From positions 1 to 8,669 of the forward strand of contig JBIKLI010000181.1 of the NCBI GenBank assembly GCA_044359885.1: a stretch of 8,669 bases of DNA. Reading direction: 5' to 3'. The first letter of the stretch is position 1; the number at the start of each line of letters is the position of its first letter. The DNA comes from CAIOSQ01 sp044359885. GTDB taxonomy: Bacteria; Pseudomonadota; Alphaproteobacteria; CACIAM-22H2. The notes under the pieces are model-generated. The model saw only the letters and a program-made list of their open reading frames with translations, searched no databases and was not told the DNA's origin. The position numbers and the translations under genes were made by a program. Positions 1-6,776 of the stretch are shown here, one piece after another.

Positions 1-1067
1 ACGCAGGGGCTGGCGTTGGGCGCGCTCGAACGCACGGGCAGGCGGAACCGCCTCGCCATCTGCGCGCCCGCCAGCGTCGCCTTCACGTATTCGGGCGTGC
101 CGAAGGCGGGGGCGCCGCTGCGCATGTCGACGTTCGAGGTGAAGACGCCGAAGACGCAAGGCGCCCCGGGCCGCATCATCTGGCACAGGACGACGATCGC
201 CAGGGCTTCGGCGGTGGACTGGGCCAGCGCCCCGGCCAGCGTGATCGGCGCCATCGCGCCCATCAGCGTGAAGGGCGTGATCGCCACGCACTGGCCGTGG
301 CGCGCCAGGATCATGATGTTGTCGAGGATCTCCTCGTCGACGCGGCGCGGCGAGTTGACGTTGGTGATCGTCAGCAGGGTCGGACGCGCGGCCAGCGCCT
401 CGACGGTCGTGCCATGTTCGATGGCGGACATGGCGAGGGCGTCGATCGCCTGCGGGACGCCGAGCCCGCGTGCGTTCCAGACGATGTCCGCCAATTCGAT
501 ATGCGCGCGATAGGCCTCGAGATGGCGGAACGGCACGGGGATGTCGACCGGTTCGACCAGCATGCCGCCCTGCCAGTGCAGGATGCCCAGCGCCTCGCTG
601 ACGCGGATGATGTCGCGGAACGCCTCGAGATCGCCGTAGCGCCGGCCGCGCTGCGTGTCGCTGATGTGCGGCGCGCCGCCGACCGGACCGAAATTGACGA
701 CATCGCCGCCGACATGGAGGTCTCGGGCGGGATTGCGCGCGTGCAGGACGAAACGTTCCGGCGCATGGGCGAGGAACGCCTCGGCGACGTCGCGGCCGAT
801 GCGGACGATCTGCGTCTCCTCGTCCACCAGGCAGCCATGACGCCGGTAGGCGTCGCGCGCGGCGCGGCTGCGGATTTCCATTCCGGCCTCCTGCATGACC
901 CGGAAGGCGGCATCTGCGATCCGCTCGACCTGTCCGGCGGAGAGCACTTCGACCGGGGCCCAGGGGTTGATCAGCCTGGGCAGCTGCGGACGCGTGTCGC
1001 CGCCGCCGCGCGCGGCGCGCGCGCGCGATCGACCGCGGCTGGGTGTCGGCGTGGTCGTGGCTTCCAT
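1..1067 (-). CDS. Trimethylamine methyltransferase (MttB) family protein, C-terminus cut off by window edge
   Basis: This is a reverse-strand reading frame open to the left edge, with about 355 codons visible. It resembles the MttB family (corrinoid-dependent methyltransferases that move a methyl group from a quaternary or tertiary amine to a corrinoid protein). Support comes from an Arg/Ala-rich N-terminal tail (SRGRSRARAARGG), then LINPWAPVEVLS, NFGPVGGAPHISD, TITNVNSPRRVDEEI and, near the edge, SGAPAFGTPEYVKATLAGAQ. No in-frame TAG or other stop occurs in the visible part, so nothing suggests pyrrolysine. Non-pyrrolysine members of the family are known to act on substrates such as glycine betaine, so the substrate here is open. 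Three in-frame ATGs compete for the start: 1091, 1079 and 1067. An AGAGGAG ribosome site abuts the 1079 ATG with no spacing and lies 12 nt before 1067, so 1067 is preferred with modest confidence. It is divergent from the importer operon. Family is fairly sure; reaction is not. Confidence 0.85.
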   Translation of the reverse strand, partial: MEATTTPTPSRGRSRARAARGGGDTRPQLPRLINPWAPVEVLSAGQVERIADAAFRVMQEAGMEIRSRAARDAYRRHGCLVDEETQIVRIGRDVAEAFLAHAPERFVLHARNPARDLHVGGDVVNFGPVGGAPHISDTQRGRRYGDLEAFRDIIRVSEALGILHWQGGMLVEPVDIPVPFRHLEAYRAHIELADIVWNARGLGVPQAIDALAMSAIEHGTTVEALAARPTLLTITNVNSPRRVDEEILDNIMILARHGQCVAITPFTLMGAMAPITLAGALAQSTAEALAIVVLCQMMRPGAPCVFGVFTSNVDMRSGAPAFGTPEYVKATLAGAQMARRFRLPVRSSAPNASPC

Positions 1068-1105
1068 CGGGCGTGACATCTCCTCTGGCATGGCGAAGCG
1101 GGCAT

Positions 1106-1134
1106 GCTGGCGCCAACCGGCGGATTGCGCCAGC
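1106..1134. promoter_or_regulatory. Inverted repeat in divergent intergenic region, possible operator
   Basis: Perfect 8-bp arms GCTGGCGC (1106-1113) and GCGCCAGC (1127-1134) are separated by 13 nt, so equivalent points in the arms lie 21 bp apart, about two helical turns. The site lies between two divergent genes, about 40 bp upstream of the mttB-like start and about 80 bp upstream of the binding-protein start. This geometry fits a dimeric regulator site, but no regulator gene is present in the window and GC-rich DNA produces such repeats by chance. An RNA hairpin in either transcript is the alternative. Confidence 0.35.
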
Positions 1135-1159
1135 CCCGTGAGCATGGATCAGGCCGATC

Positions 1160-1188
1160 TTGTGGTCCGGGCCGTCGGGCGGTTAGGC
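1160..1188 (+). promoter_or_regulatory. Weak sigma-70-like promoter candidate for the importer operon
   Basis: TTGTGG (1160-1165) is followed after 17 nt by TTAGGC (1183-1188). The -35 element matches TTGACA at four of six positions; the -10 element is a poor match to TATAAT. It is the best-spaced pair I saw before the binding-protein gene. If it is used, transcription would begin near 1195, giving a leader of about 20 nt. Low confidence. Confidence 0.2.
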
Positions 1189-1207
1189 TCCCTCGAAACC
1201 AGGGAGG
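1188..1207 (+). promoter_or_regulatory. Ribosome binding site of binding-protein gene, within a small inverted repeat
   Basis: AGGGAGG (1201-1207) is a near-ideal Shine-Dalgarno sequence 6 nt before the ATG at 1214 and fixes that start. Its first six bases are the exact complement of CTCCCT at 1188-1193, with a 7-nt loop (CGAAACC), so a leader that includes 1188 could fold the ribosome site into a 6-bp stem. The ribosome site is certain; a regulatory role for the stem is speculative and needs a transcription start upstream of 1188. Confidence 0.6.
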
Positions 1208-1213
1208 TTTTCC

Positions 1214-2884
1214 ATGACAGAGACGTTGCATCCCGTCGCGGTCGCCGCGGGCCGCGAAATGGCCGACGGAAGGCTCGACCGACGCGAATTCCTGCGTATC
1301 GCCACGCTGACCGGCGTCAGCGCCGCGGCTGCCTATTCGCTGGCAGGCCTGCCGATGCCAGCGCATGCGCAGGGTGCGCCGCGCAAGGGCGGCACGGTTC
1401 GCCTGGGCATGCGCGTCCAGGACCTTTCCAACCCTGCGACTTATTCCTGGATCGAGGCGGCCAACGCCGCCCGCCAGACCCTCGACTACCTGACCAACAC
1501 GGGCGTCGACAACGTCACGCGGCCGAGCCTGATCTCGAAGTGGGAAGCGAGCCCCGACCTGAAGACCTGGCGGATGGAACTGCGTCGCGACGCGATGTGG
1601 CGCAAGGGCGGGCGGCCCTTCACGGCCGACGATGCGATCTGGAACCTGCGGCGCCTGCTCGACCCGGCGGTCGGATCGTCGACGGTGGGTCTGCTGCGCG
1701 CCTTCATCCTGGAGAATTTCGAACTCGACGAGATCGATCCGCGCACGCAGCGCAAGCGCGTCTCGGCGCGGCTCTGGGACGCCAGCGCCATCCGCAAGAT
1801 CGACGACTTCACCTTCGAGATCAACGGCAAGATCCCGAACCTTGGTATCCCCGAGGCGCTGTACCATTACCCGGCCATGATGCTGGATCCGGCCGAAGGC
1901 GGCCGTTTCGCGGTCGGCTCGAACGGCACCGGCGCCTACGAGATGGTCGAACTCGAGGTCGGCAAGCGCGCCGTCTTCGTCGCGCGCCGCGACGGATACT
2001 GGGGCGGCGGCCCCTACATCGATCGCGTGGAAATCCTCGATCTCGGCGACGATTCCGCGGCCCAGGTCTCGGCCCTCGCTTCGCGCCAGGTCGACATGAT
2101 CTATCAGGGCGCCGTATCGACGCTGCCGACGGTCGAGCGGCTGCCGAATGTCCAGGTCAACATGGTCGATACCGGCTACACCGCCGTCGCCCGCGTCCAC
2201 CCGGTCAAGCCCTTCGACGACAAGCGGGTCCGTCAGGCGCTGCGGCACGCGACCGATACCGAGGCGGTTCTCAAGGTCGCGCATCGCGGGCTCGGCAAGC
2301 CGGGCGAGCATCACCATGTCTCGCCGGCGCATCCCGAATACGCGAATGTCGGCTTCATGAAGCGCGACGTCGCCCGGGCCCGGGCGCTGCTCGCGGAGGC
2401 CGGCTACCCAAACGGCATCGACACCGAGATCGCCTGCCGCCCGCAGCCGGACTGGGAACTGCTCGCCGTGCAGACGATGGTCGAGCAATGGCGCGAGGCC
2501 GGCATCCGGGTGAAGATCAACGTCATGCCGTCGGCCCAGTACTGGGACGTGTGGACGAAGGTGCCCTTCGGCTTCACGACATGGGCTCACCGGCCGCTCG
2601 GCGTCATGGTTCTCGGGCTCGCCTATCGCTCGGGGGCGGCCTGGAACGAGTCCAACTGGTCGAACAGGGATTTCGACGCGCTGCTCGCGGAGGCCGAGGG
2701 CTATCTCGACGTCGAGAAGCGCCGTGCGGTCATGGCCAAGCTGCAGCAGATCATGCTCGACGACGGTCCCGCCGTGGTTCCCGTCTGGCGTGCCGTGTTC
2801 AACTACACGGACAAGAAGATCAAGGGCTACAAGATCCACCCCTCGATCTACATCGACTTCGCGGGCCTCTGGCTCGAAGGCTGA
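1214..2884 (+). CDS. Peptide/nickel-type ABC transporter substrate-binding protein with Tat signal
   Basis: The 556-residue protein is the periplasmic solute-binding component of the importer encoded downstream (SBP_bac_5 / DppA-OppA family; usual length about 500-560). The N-terminus has a twin-arginine signal: a long n-region, then DRREFLR (Arg23-Arg24), a hydrophobic stretch of Ala, Leu and Val at about residues 30-47, and a probable cleavage after AHA at residue 52. There is no lipobox cysteine, so it should be free in the periplasm. Family features include GGTVRLGMRV at the mature start, PFTADDAIWNLRRLLDP near residue 135, GSNGTGAYEMVELEVGKRAV near 235 and KPFDDKRVRQALRHATD near 330. The start is set by AGGGAGG 6 nt upstream. 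It heads the operon and is followed by a terminator-like hairpin, consistent with excess binding protein over permease. The substrate cannot be read from the sequence; this fold binds peptides, opines, nickel, sugars and other solutes. Confidence 0.95.
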   Translation: MTETLHPVAVAAGREMADGRLDRREFLRIATLTGVSAAAAYSLAGLPMPAHAQGAPRKGGTVRLGMRVQDLSNPATYSWIEAANAARQTLDYLTNTGVDNVTRPSLISKWEASPDLKTWRMELRRDAMWRKGGRPFTADDAIWNLRRLLDPAVGSSTVGLLRAFILENFELDEIDPRTQRKRVSARLWDASAIRKIDDFTFEINGKIPNLGIPEALYHYPAMMLDPAEGGRFAVGSNGTGAYEMVELEVGKRAVFVARRDGYWGGGPYIDRVEILDLGDDSAAQVSALASRQVDMIYQGAVSTLPTVERLPNVQVNMVDTGYTAVARVHPVKPFDDKRVRQALRHATDTEAVLKVAHRGLGKPGEHHHVSPAHPEYANVGFMKRDVARARALLAEAGYPNGIDTEIACRPQPDWELLAVQTMVEQWREAGIRVKINVMPSAQYWDVWTKVPFGFTTWAHRPLGVMVLGLAYRSGAAWNESNWSNRDFDALLAEAEGYLDVEKRRAVMAKLQQIMLDDGPAVVPVWRAVFNYTDKKIKGYKIHPSIYIDFAGLWLEG

Positions 2885-2900
2885 GCGGAGGCGTCCAACG

Positions 2901-2941
2901 GGCGGCGCCGCGGGTCGGCTCCCGCGGCGCCGCCGCCTTTT
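2901..2941 (+). terminator. Strong hairpin with short T-run inside the operon (attenuator or mRNA-stabilising stem)
   Basis: A perfect 14-bp stem joins GGCGGCGCCGCGGG (2901-2914) to CCCGCGGCGCCGCC (2921-2934) across a 6-nt loop (TCGGCT). It is followed by GCC and four T residues (2938-2941). It begins 17 nt after the binding-protein stop and ends about 28 nt before the first permease. The short T-run suggests partial rather than complete termination. Similar elements between binding-protein and permease genes are known to lower downstream expression or protect the upstream mRNA 3' end. No other stem of this quality was seen in the operon. Confidence 0.75.
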
Positions 2942-2969
2942 CCGGTATCAGGACTCCAGGGAGACGGGC

Positions 2970-3908
2970 ATGGGGCGCTACGCCGCCAGGCAGGTTGTCA
3001 ACATCGTCCTGACGCTGCTTGCGGTCTCGTTCCTCGTCTTCGCGCTCAACGAAATGTCGCCGGGCGACGTCGCGCGCAAGCTGCTCGGACCTTACGCGAC
3101 CCAGGAGCAGGTCGATCTGCTCAATCGCCAGATGGGCCTCGACCGGCCGCTTCTGGTCCGGTACGGCGAATACATCTGGAAGGTCGCCCAGGGCGACCTG
3201 GGCCAGTCGCTGGTCTACCGGCAGCCGGTCGCGACGGTCCTGTGGGACCGCCTTGGCAACACGCTGCTGCTCGCCGCGATCTGTTTCGCGGTGATCGTTC
3301 CCTTCTCCGTCCTGCTTGGCGTGCTTGCCGGCATGCGCGAGCGCAGCCCGCTCGACCGGGGCATCTCGGTGTTCTCGTCGGTCTGCGCGTCGATCCCCGA
3401 ATTCGCGATGGGCGTGTTCCTGCTGGCGATCTTCGTCGTCTGGCTGGGCGTGCTGCCCGGAACCTCGCCGCTGCGCGCGACCGCCGAATGGCCGGTCTGG
3501 ATGCAGTTCGTCCTGCCGGTGCTGGTCGTGACGCTCTACGACGCCGGCTACCTGATCTCGATGATCCGGGCCTCGATGGTCGAGACCATGCGCCAGCCGT
3601 TCGTGCGTACGGCCATTCTCAAGGGCATGCCGTTCCGGCGGGTGGTCACGCGCCATGCCATGCGAAACGCGCTGATCACGCCATTCACGGTCATCCTGCT
3701 GCAACTCAACTATCTCGTCTCCGGTCTTGTGGTCGTCGAGATGCTCTTCGCCTATCCGGGTTTCGGGCGGATGATGCTGGAGGCGGCGCTGGCCAAGGAC
3801 ATCGCGGTGGTCGAGGCCGGCGCGCTGGTCGCCGTCAGCGTCACGATGCTGACCCAGCTGTTCGGCGACATCGGCTACATGAAGCTGGACCCGAGGATCC
3901 GGGTATGA
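2970..3908 (+). CDS. ABC transporter permease, DppB/OppB type
   Basis: This 312-residue inner-membrane protein is the first of two permeases that form the translocation channel (BPD_transp_1 with a DppB-type N-terminal segment). About six membrane segments are visible, near residues 9-29, 97-120, 136-162, 176-198, 235-258 and 280-300. Family marks are GDLGQSLVYRQPV (75-87) in the first periplasmic region, the ATPase-coupling EAA loop RTAILKGMPFRRVVTRHA (213-230), and the typical C-terminal LDPRIR. The reading frame stays open far upstream, but the ATG at 2970 is chosen because AGGGAG (2958-2963) lies 6 nt before it and the protein then begins directly at the conserved N-terminus and first membrane helix. 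Its stop overlaps the next gene's start as ATGA, which indicates translational coupling. Confidence 0.95.
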   Translation: MGRYAARQVVNIVLTLLAVSFLVFALNEMSPGDVARKLLGPYATQEQVDLLNRQMGLDRPLLVRYGEYIWKVAQGDLGQSLVYRQPVATVLWDRLGNTLLLAAICFAVIVPFSVLLGVLAGMRERSPLDRGISVFSSVCASIPEFAMGVFLLAIFVVWLGVLPGTSPLRATAEWPVWMQFVLPVLVVTLYDAGYLISMIRASMVETMRQPFVRTAILKGMPFRRVVTRHAMRNALITPFTVILLQLNYLVSGLVVVEMLFAYPGFGRMMLEAALAKDIAVVEAGALVAVSVTMLTQLFGDIGYMKLDPRIRV

Positions 3909-4741
3909 GGTTCAGGCCCTTCGCCTGGCTCGCGCTGCTGGGGCGCACGCGCGTCGGCGCGATCGGGGCCGGGATCGTGCTGTTCTGGGCGGCGCTTGCC
4001 GTTCTCGCGCCGTGGCTGGCGCCCTATCCGCCCAACAAGATCGATCCCGCGCTGATCGTCTATCCCTATCCCACGGCGCAGAACTGGCTCGGCGTCGACC
4101 ATCTCGGTCGCGACATGCTCTCGCGTCTGATGTGGGGGGCGCGGACGGTGCTGACCGTGGCGCCGGCCGCCGTCCTGGGGGCCGCGGTGCTCGGCACCTT
4201 GCTGGGCCTGCTCGCGGGCTACAAGGGCGGCGCGGTCGACACGATCATCATGCGCGTCGGCGACACGCTGCTCGCCTTTCCCAAGATCATCCTCTACCTG
4301 ATCATCATCGCGCGCTTCGGCGCGTCCGCCTTCAACATCATCGCGGTGATCACGATCACCCAGGCGCCGATCATCGCGCGGATCGTTCGGGCCGTGACGC
4401 TGGACGTCAAGAACAGGGACTACGTCGCCGCCGCCCGCATGCGCGGCGAGAGCACCTGGTTCATCCTGCTGACCGAAATCCTGCCCAACGCGCGCGGGCC
4501 GCTGATGGTCGATTTCTTCCTGCGGCTCGGCTACACGGTGATCGCGATCGGCGTGCTCGGCTTCCTCGGCGTCGGCCTGCCCCCGCCCGATCCCGACTGG
4601 GGCAGCATGATCAAGGAAACCTACGGGATGATCTTCGTGTGGCCGCACATGACGCTCATCCCGGCGATCGCCGTGTCGTCCCTGGTGATCGGCTTCAATT
4701 TCCTCGCCACCGGGCTGCGCGAGGCTTCCGAAGATGGCTGA
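3905..4741 (+). CDS. ABC transporter permease, DppC/OppC type
   Basis: This 278-residue protein is the second permease of the importer. An N-terminal cytoplasmic stretch leads into a first helix (about 17-38). The hallmark LGVDHLGRDMLSRLMWGAR (62-80) follows, then the core BPD_transp_1 domain with an EAA loop around residues 173-201 (YVAAARMRGES, then EILPNARGPL), and GFLGVGLPPPDPDWGSM (219-235). The start ATG overlaps the stop of the preceding permease by 4 bp and has GAGGA 7 nt upstream. The C-terminus ends GLREASEDG rather than the common LRDxLDPR of many DppC proteins; this may reflect the 8-bp overlap with the following gene or simply subfamily variation. The longer open frame upstream of 3905 is a shadow of the first permease gene. 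Confidence 0.95.
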   Translation: MRFRPFAWLALLGRTRVGAIGAGIVLFWAALAVLAPWLAPYPPNKIDPALIVYPYPTAQNWLGVDHLGRDMLSRLMWGARTVLTVAPAAVLGAAVLGTLLGLLAGYKGGAVDTIIMRVGDTLLAFPKIILYLIIIARFGASAFNIIAVITITQAPIIARIVRAVTLDVKNRDYVAAARMRGESTWFILLTEILPNARGPLMVDFFLRLGYTVIAIGVLGFLGVGLPPPDPDWGSMIKETYGMIFVWPHMTLIPAIAVSSLVIGFNFLATGLREASEDG

Positions 4742-6776
4742 CATCCTGGCATTCGAAGGCGTCGGGATCGAGCATCGCGGCCGGCGCGGCATCTCGAGGA
4801 TCCTCGACGACGTGACGCTGTCGATCGCGCCGGGCGAGGCGCTCGGTCTGGTCGGCGAGTCCGGATGCGGCAAGTCCACGGTGGCGCTGGCGGCGATGCG
4901 CTACCTGCCTCAGGGCATGCGGCTGACCGGGGGGCGCATCCTGTTCGACGGCAAGGATCTGGCGACCCTGCCGGAGCGCGAGCTCAGGGGCCTGCGTGGC
5001 AGCAAGATCGCGATGGTCTACCAGGACCCGATGTCGAGCCTGAACCCGGTGATGACGATCGGGCGCCAGCTGGCGGAGGTGCCGCTGCTGCATGGCGAGC
5101 GCGATCCGGCCCGCGCCCGGGCGCGCGCGATCGAGATGCTGGGCGAGGTCCGGTTGCCCGATGCGGCGGCGATGATGGATCGCTATCCCCATCAGCTGTC
5201 CGGCGGCCAGCAGCAGCGCGTGGTGATCGCCATGGCGCTGATGTCGGCGCCCGCGCTTCTGGTCATGGACGAGCCGACGACCGGTCTCGACGTCACGATC
5301 GAGGCTGCGATCCTCGAACTTGTCCGCGATCTGCGCGTCCGCTTCGGGACCTCGATCCTCTTCATCAGCCACAATCTCGGCACGGTGGCGCGGCTCTGCG
5401 ACCGCGTCGGCGTGCTCTATGCCGGGCGGCTGGTCGAGCTGGGCGCGGCGCGCGACGTGTTCCGTCGCCCCGCGCATCCCTACACGCGCGGCCTGCTGGA
5501 CGCGCTGCCAGACCTTGACCGGACAAGCGGCGCTGCACCGCTTGTGCCGATCCGCGGGACGCTGAGCGCGGAGGATCGCGCGCGCCCAGGCTGTGCCTTC
5601 GCGCCGCGCTGCGCCCATGCGGATCCGGCGCGCTGCGGTACCGGAACCGTCGCGCTGCGGCAGGTGGCGCCGGGCGGGATCCATGCGGCACGATGCGTTC
5701 GGCTCGCCGAACTGCCTCGCCGCGACGCGGCGCCGGCATCCGCGGCGGAGCCCGCCCATGCCGCGCAGGTCGCCGATGCCGCCGGGTCGCCGGTGCTGCT
5801 GGAGGCTCGGGGCGTGGGGAAGTGGTATGCGGTCGGCGGGGGACTGGCCGGCGGCAGCCGGCGCATCGTGCGTGCGCTGACCGACGTCTCGCTCGAGGCG
5901 CGCCGCGGGCGGACCCTCGCGATCGTGGGCGAATCGGGTTCCGGCAAGTCGACGCTGGCGCGCGTCGTCGCGGGGCTGGTCGGCGATGCGACGGGCGCGA
6001 TGCGACTGGGCGACCGGCCGCTCGCAGGGCCCGTCGACACGCGGCCGGCGGATCTCGTGCGACGCGTCCAGATGGTCTTCCAGAACCCGGACTCGACCCT
6101 CAATCCCAGCCACAGCGTCGGTTTCGCGCTGATGCGACCGCTGCGGCGGCTGCGGGGGCTGTCCGCAGAGGCCGCCGCCGCGGAGGCGCGCCGCCTGATG
6201 ATCCGGGTGCAGCTGCCGGTCGAGTTGCTCGACCGGCGTCCGGGCCAGCTGTCGGGCGGCCAGCGCCAGCGTGTCGCGATCGCCCGGGCGCTCGCGGGCG
6301 AGCCGGATCTGCTGATCGCCGACGAGCCGGTCTCGGCGCTCGACGTTTCGGTCCAGGCCGCGATCGTCAATCTGCTCGCGGACCTGCGTGCCGGCAGCGA
6401 TCTGGCGCTGGTCCTGATCTCGCATGATCTGGCCCTGGTGAGGCACATGGCCGACCAGGTGGCGGTCATGTATCTCGGTCGGGTGGTCGAATACGGGCCG
6501 GCGGATCGGGTCTTCGCGCCGCCCCACCATCCCTATACGCAGGCGCTGCTGGCGGCGGCGCCACGGCCCGATCCCGACGCGCCGCCGCCCGCCGTCACGC
6601 TGTCCGGTTCGATGCCGAGCCCGACGGCCGAAATCCGCGGCTGCCCCTTCGCCAGCCGCTGCCCCGTCCGCCTCGGTGCCGTCTGCGACGAGGTCGCGCC
6701 GCCCGAGCGCGCGCTCGGCGACCTGCGCATCGCCTGCCACATCGACGTCGCGGCGCCGCCGACCGTTTCATCCTGA
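4734..6776 (+). CDS. Fused dual ATPase of peptide-type ABC importer (DppD-DppF in one chain)
   Basis: This 680-residue cytoplasmic protein supplies both ATP-hydrolysing subunits of the importer. Domain 1 has Walker A GESGCGKST (41-49), Q-loop Gln97, signature LSGGQ (155-159), Walker B with Glu180 and switch His213. Its oligopeptide-transporter tail includes HPYTRGLLDALP (248-259). Domain 2 has Walker A GESGSGKST (399-407), Gln450, LSGGQ (506-510), Glu531, His564 and the tail HPYTQALLAAAP (599-610). All catalytic elements are intact in both halves. Each tail carries four cysteines in a matched C-x5-C-x7-C-x(16-19)-C pattern (287/293/301/321 and 637/643/651/668), a typical DppD/DppF feature that in some homologues holds an iron-sulphur cluster. 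An Ala/Pro-rich linker (about 330-352) joins the halves. The start overlaps the permease stop by 8 bp. Its 3' end overlaps the convergent glycosyltransferase gene by 9 bp. Confidence 0.96.
   Translation: MADILAFEGVGIEHRGRRGISRILDDVTLSIAPGEALGLVGESGCGKSTVALAAMRYLPQGMRLTGGRILFDGKDLATLPERELRGLRGSKIAMVYQDPMSSLNPVMTIGRQLAEVPLLHGERDPARARARAIEMLGEVRLPDAAAMMDRYPHQLSGGQQQRVVIAMALMSAPALLVMDEPTTGLDVTIEAAILELVRDLRVRFGTSILFISHNLGTVARLCDRVGVLYAGRLVELGAARDVFRRPAHPYTRGLLDALPDLDRTSGAAPLVPIRGTLSAEDRARPGCAFAPRCAHADPARCGTGTVALRQVAPGGIHAARCVRLAELPRRDAAPASAAEPAHAAQVADAAGSPVLLEARGVGKWYAVGGGLAGGSRRIVRALTDVSLEARRGRTLAIVGESGSGKSTLARVVAGLVGDATGAMRLGDRPLAGPVDTRPADLVRRVQMVFQNPDSTLNPSHSVGFALMRPLRRLRGLSAEAAAAEARRLMIRVQLPVELLDRRPGQLSGGQRQRVAIARALAGEPDLLIADEPVSALDVSVQAAIVNLLADLRAGSDLALVLISHDLALVRHMADQVAVMYLGRVVEYGPADRVFAPPHHPYTQALLAAAPRPDPDAPPPAVTLSGSMPSPTAEIRGCPFASRCPVRLGAVCDEVAPPERALGDLRIACHIDVAAPPTVSS

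Noticed and set aside
1007..1027. Alternating CG run near the mttB-like 5' end, considered as a Z-DNA or regulatory element
   Set aside because: It encodes the Arg/Ala-rich N-terminal tail common in this family and is explained by codon choice in GC-rich DNA.
297..1076. Plus-strand open frame over the left-edge methyltransferase
   Set aside because: The minus strand in this interval encodes a continuous MttB-family protein; the plus-strand product shows no family feature.
971..2839. A 622-codon open frame antisense to the binding-protein gene
   Set aside because: It is the complementary-strand shadow of a GC-rich coding sequence. Its product is low-complexity Arg/Asp/His-rich with no recognisable domain, while the plus strand encodes a clear binding protein.
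895..3012. A 705-codon plus-strand frame covering the intergenic region and binding-protein gene
   Set aside because: It crosses the divergent promoter region and the intra-operon hairpin, and its product is Arg-rich without domains. It is a frame shadow of the binding-protein gene.
4695..6740. A 681-codon open frame antisense to the fused ATPase gene
   Set aside because: The plus strand carries two complete ATPase motif sets. The antisense product is Arg/Gln/Ala-rich without motifs and spans two plus-strand genes.
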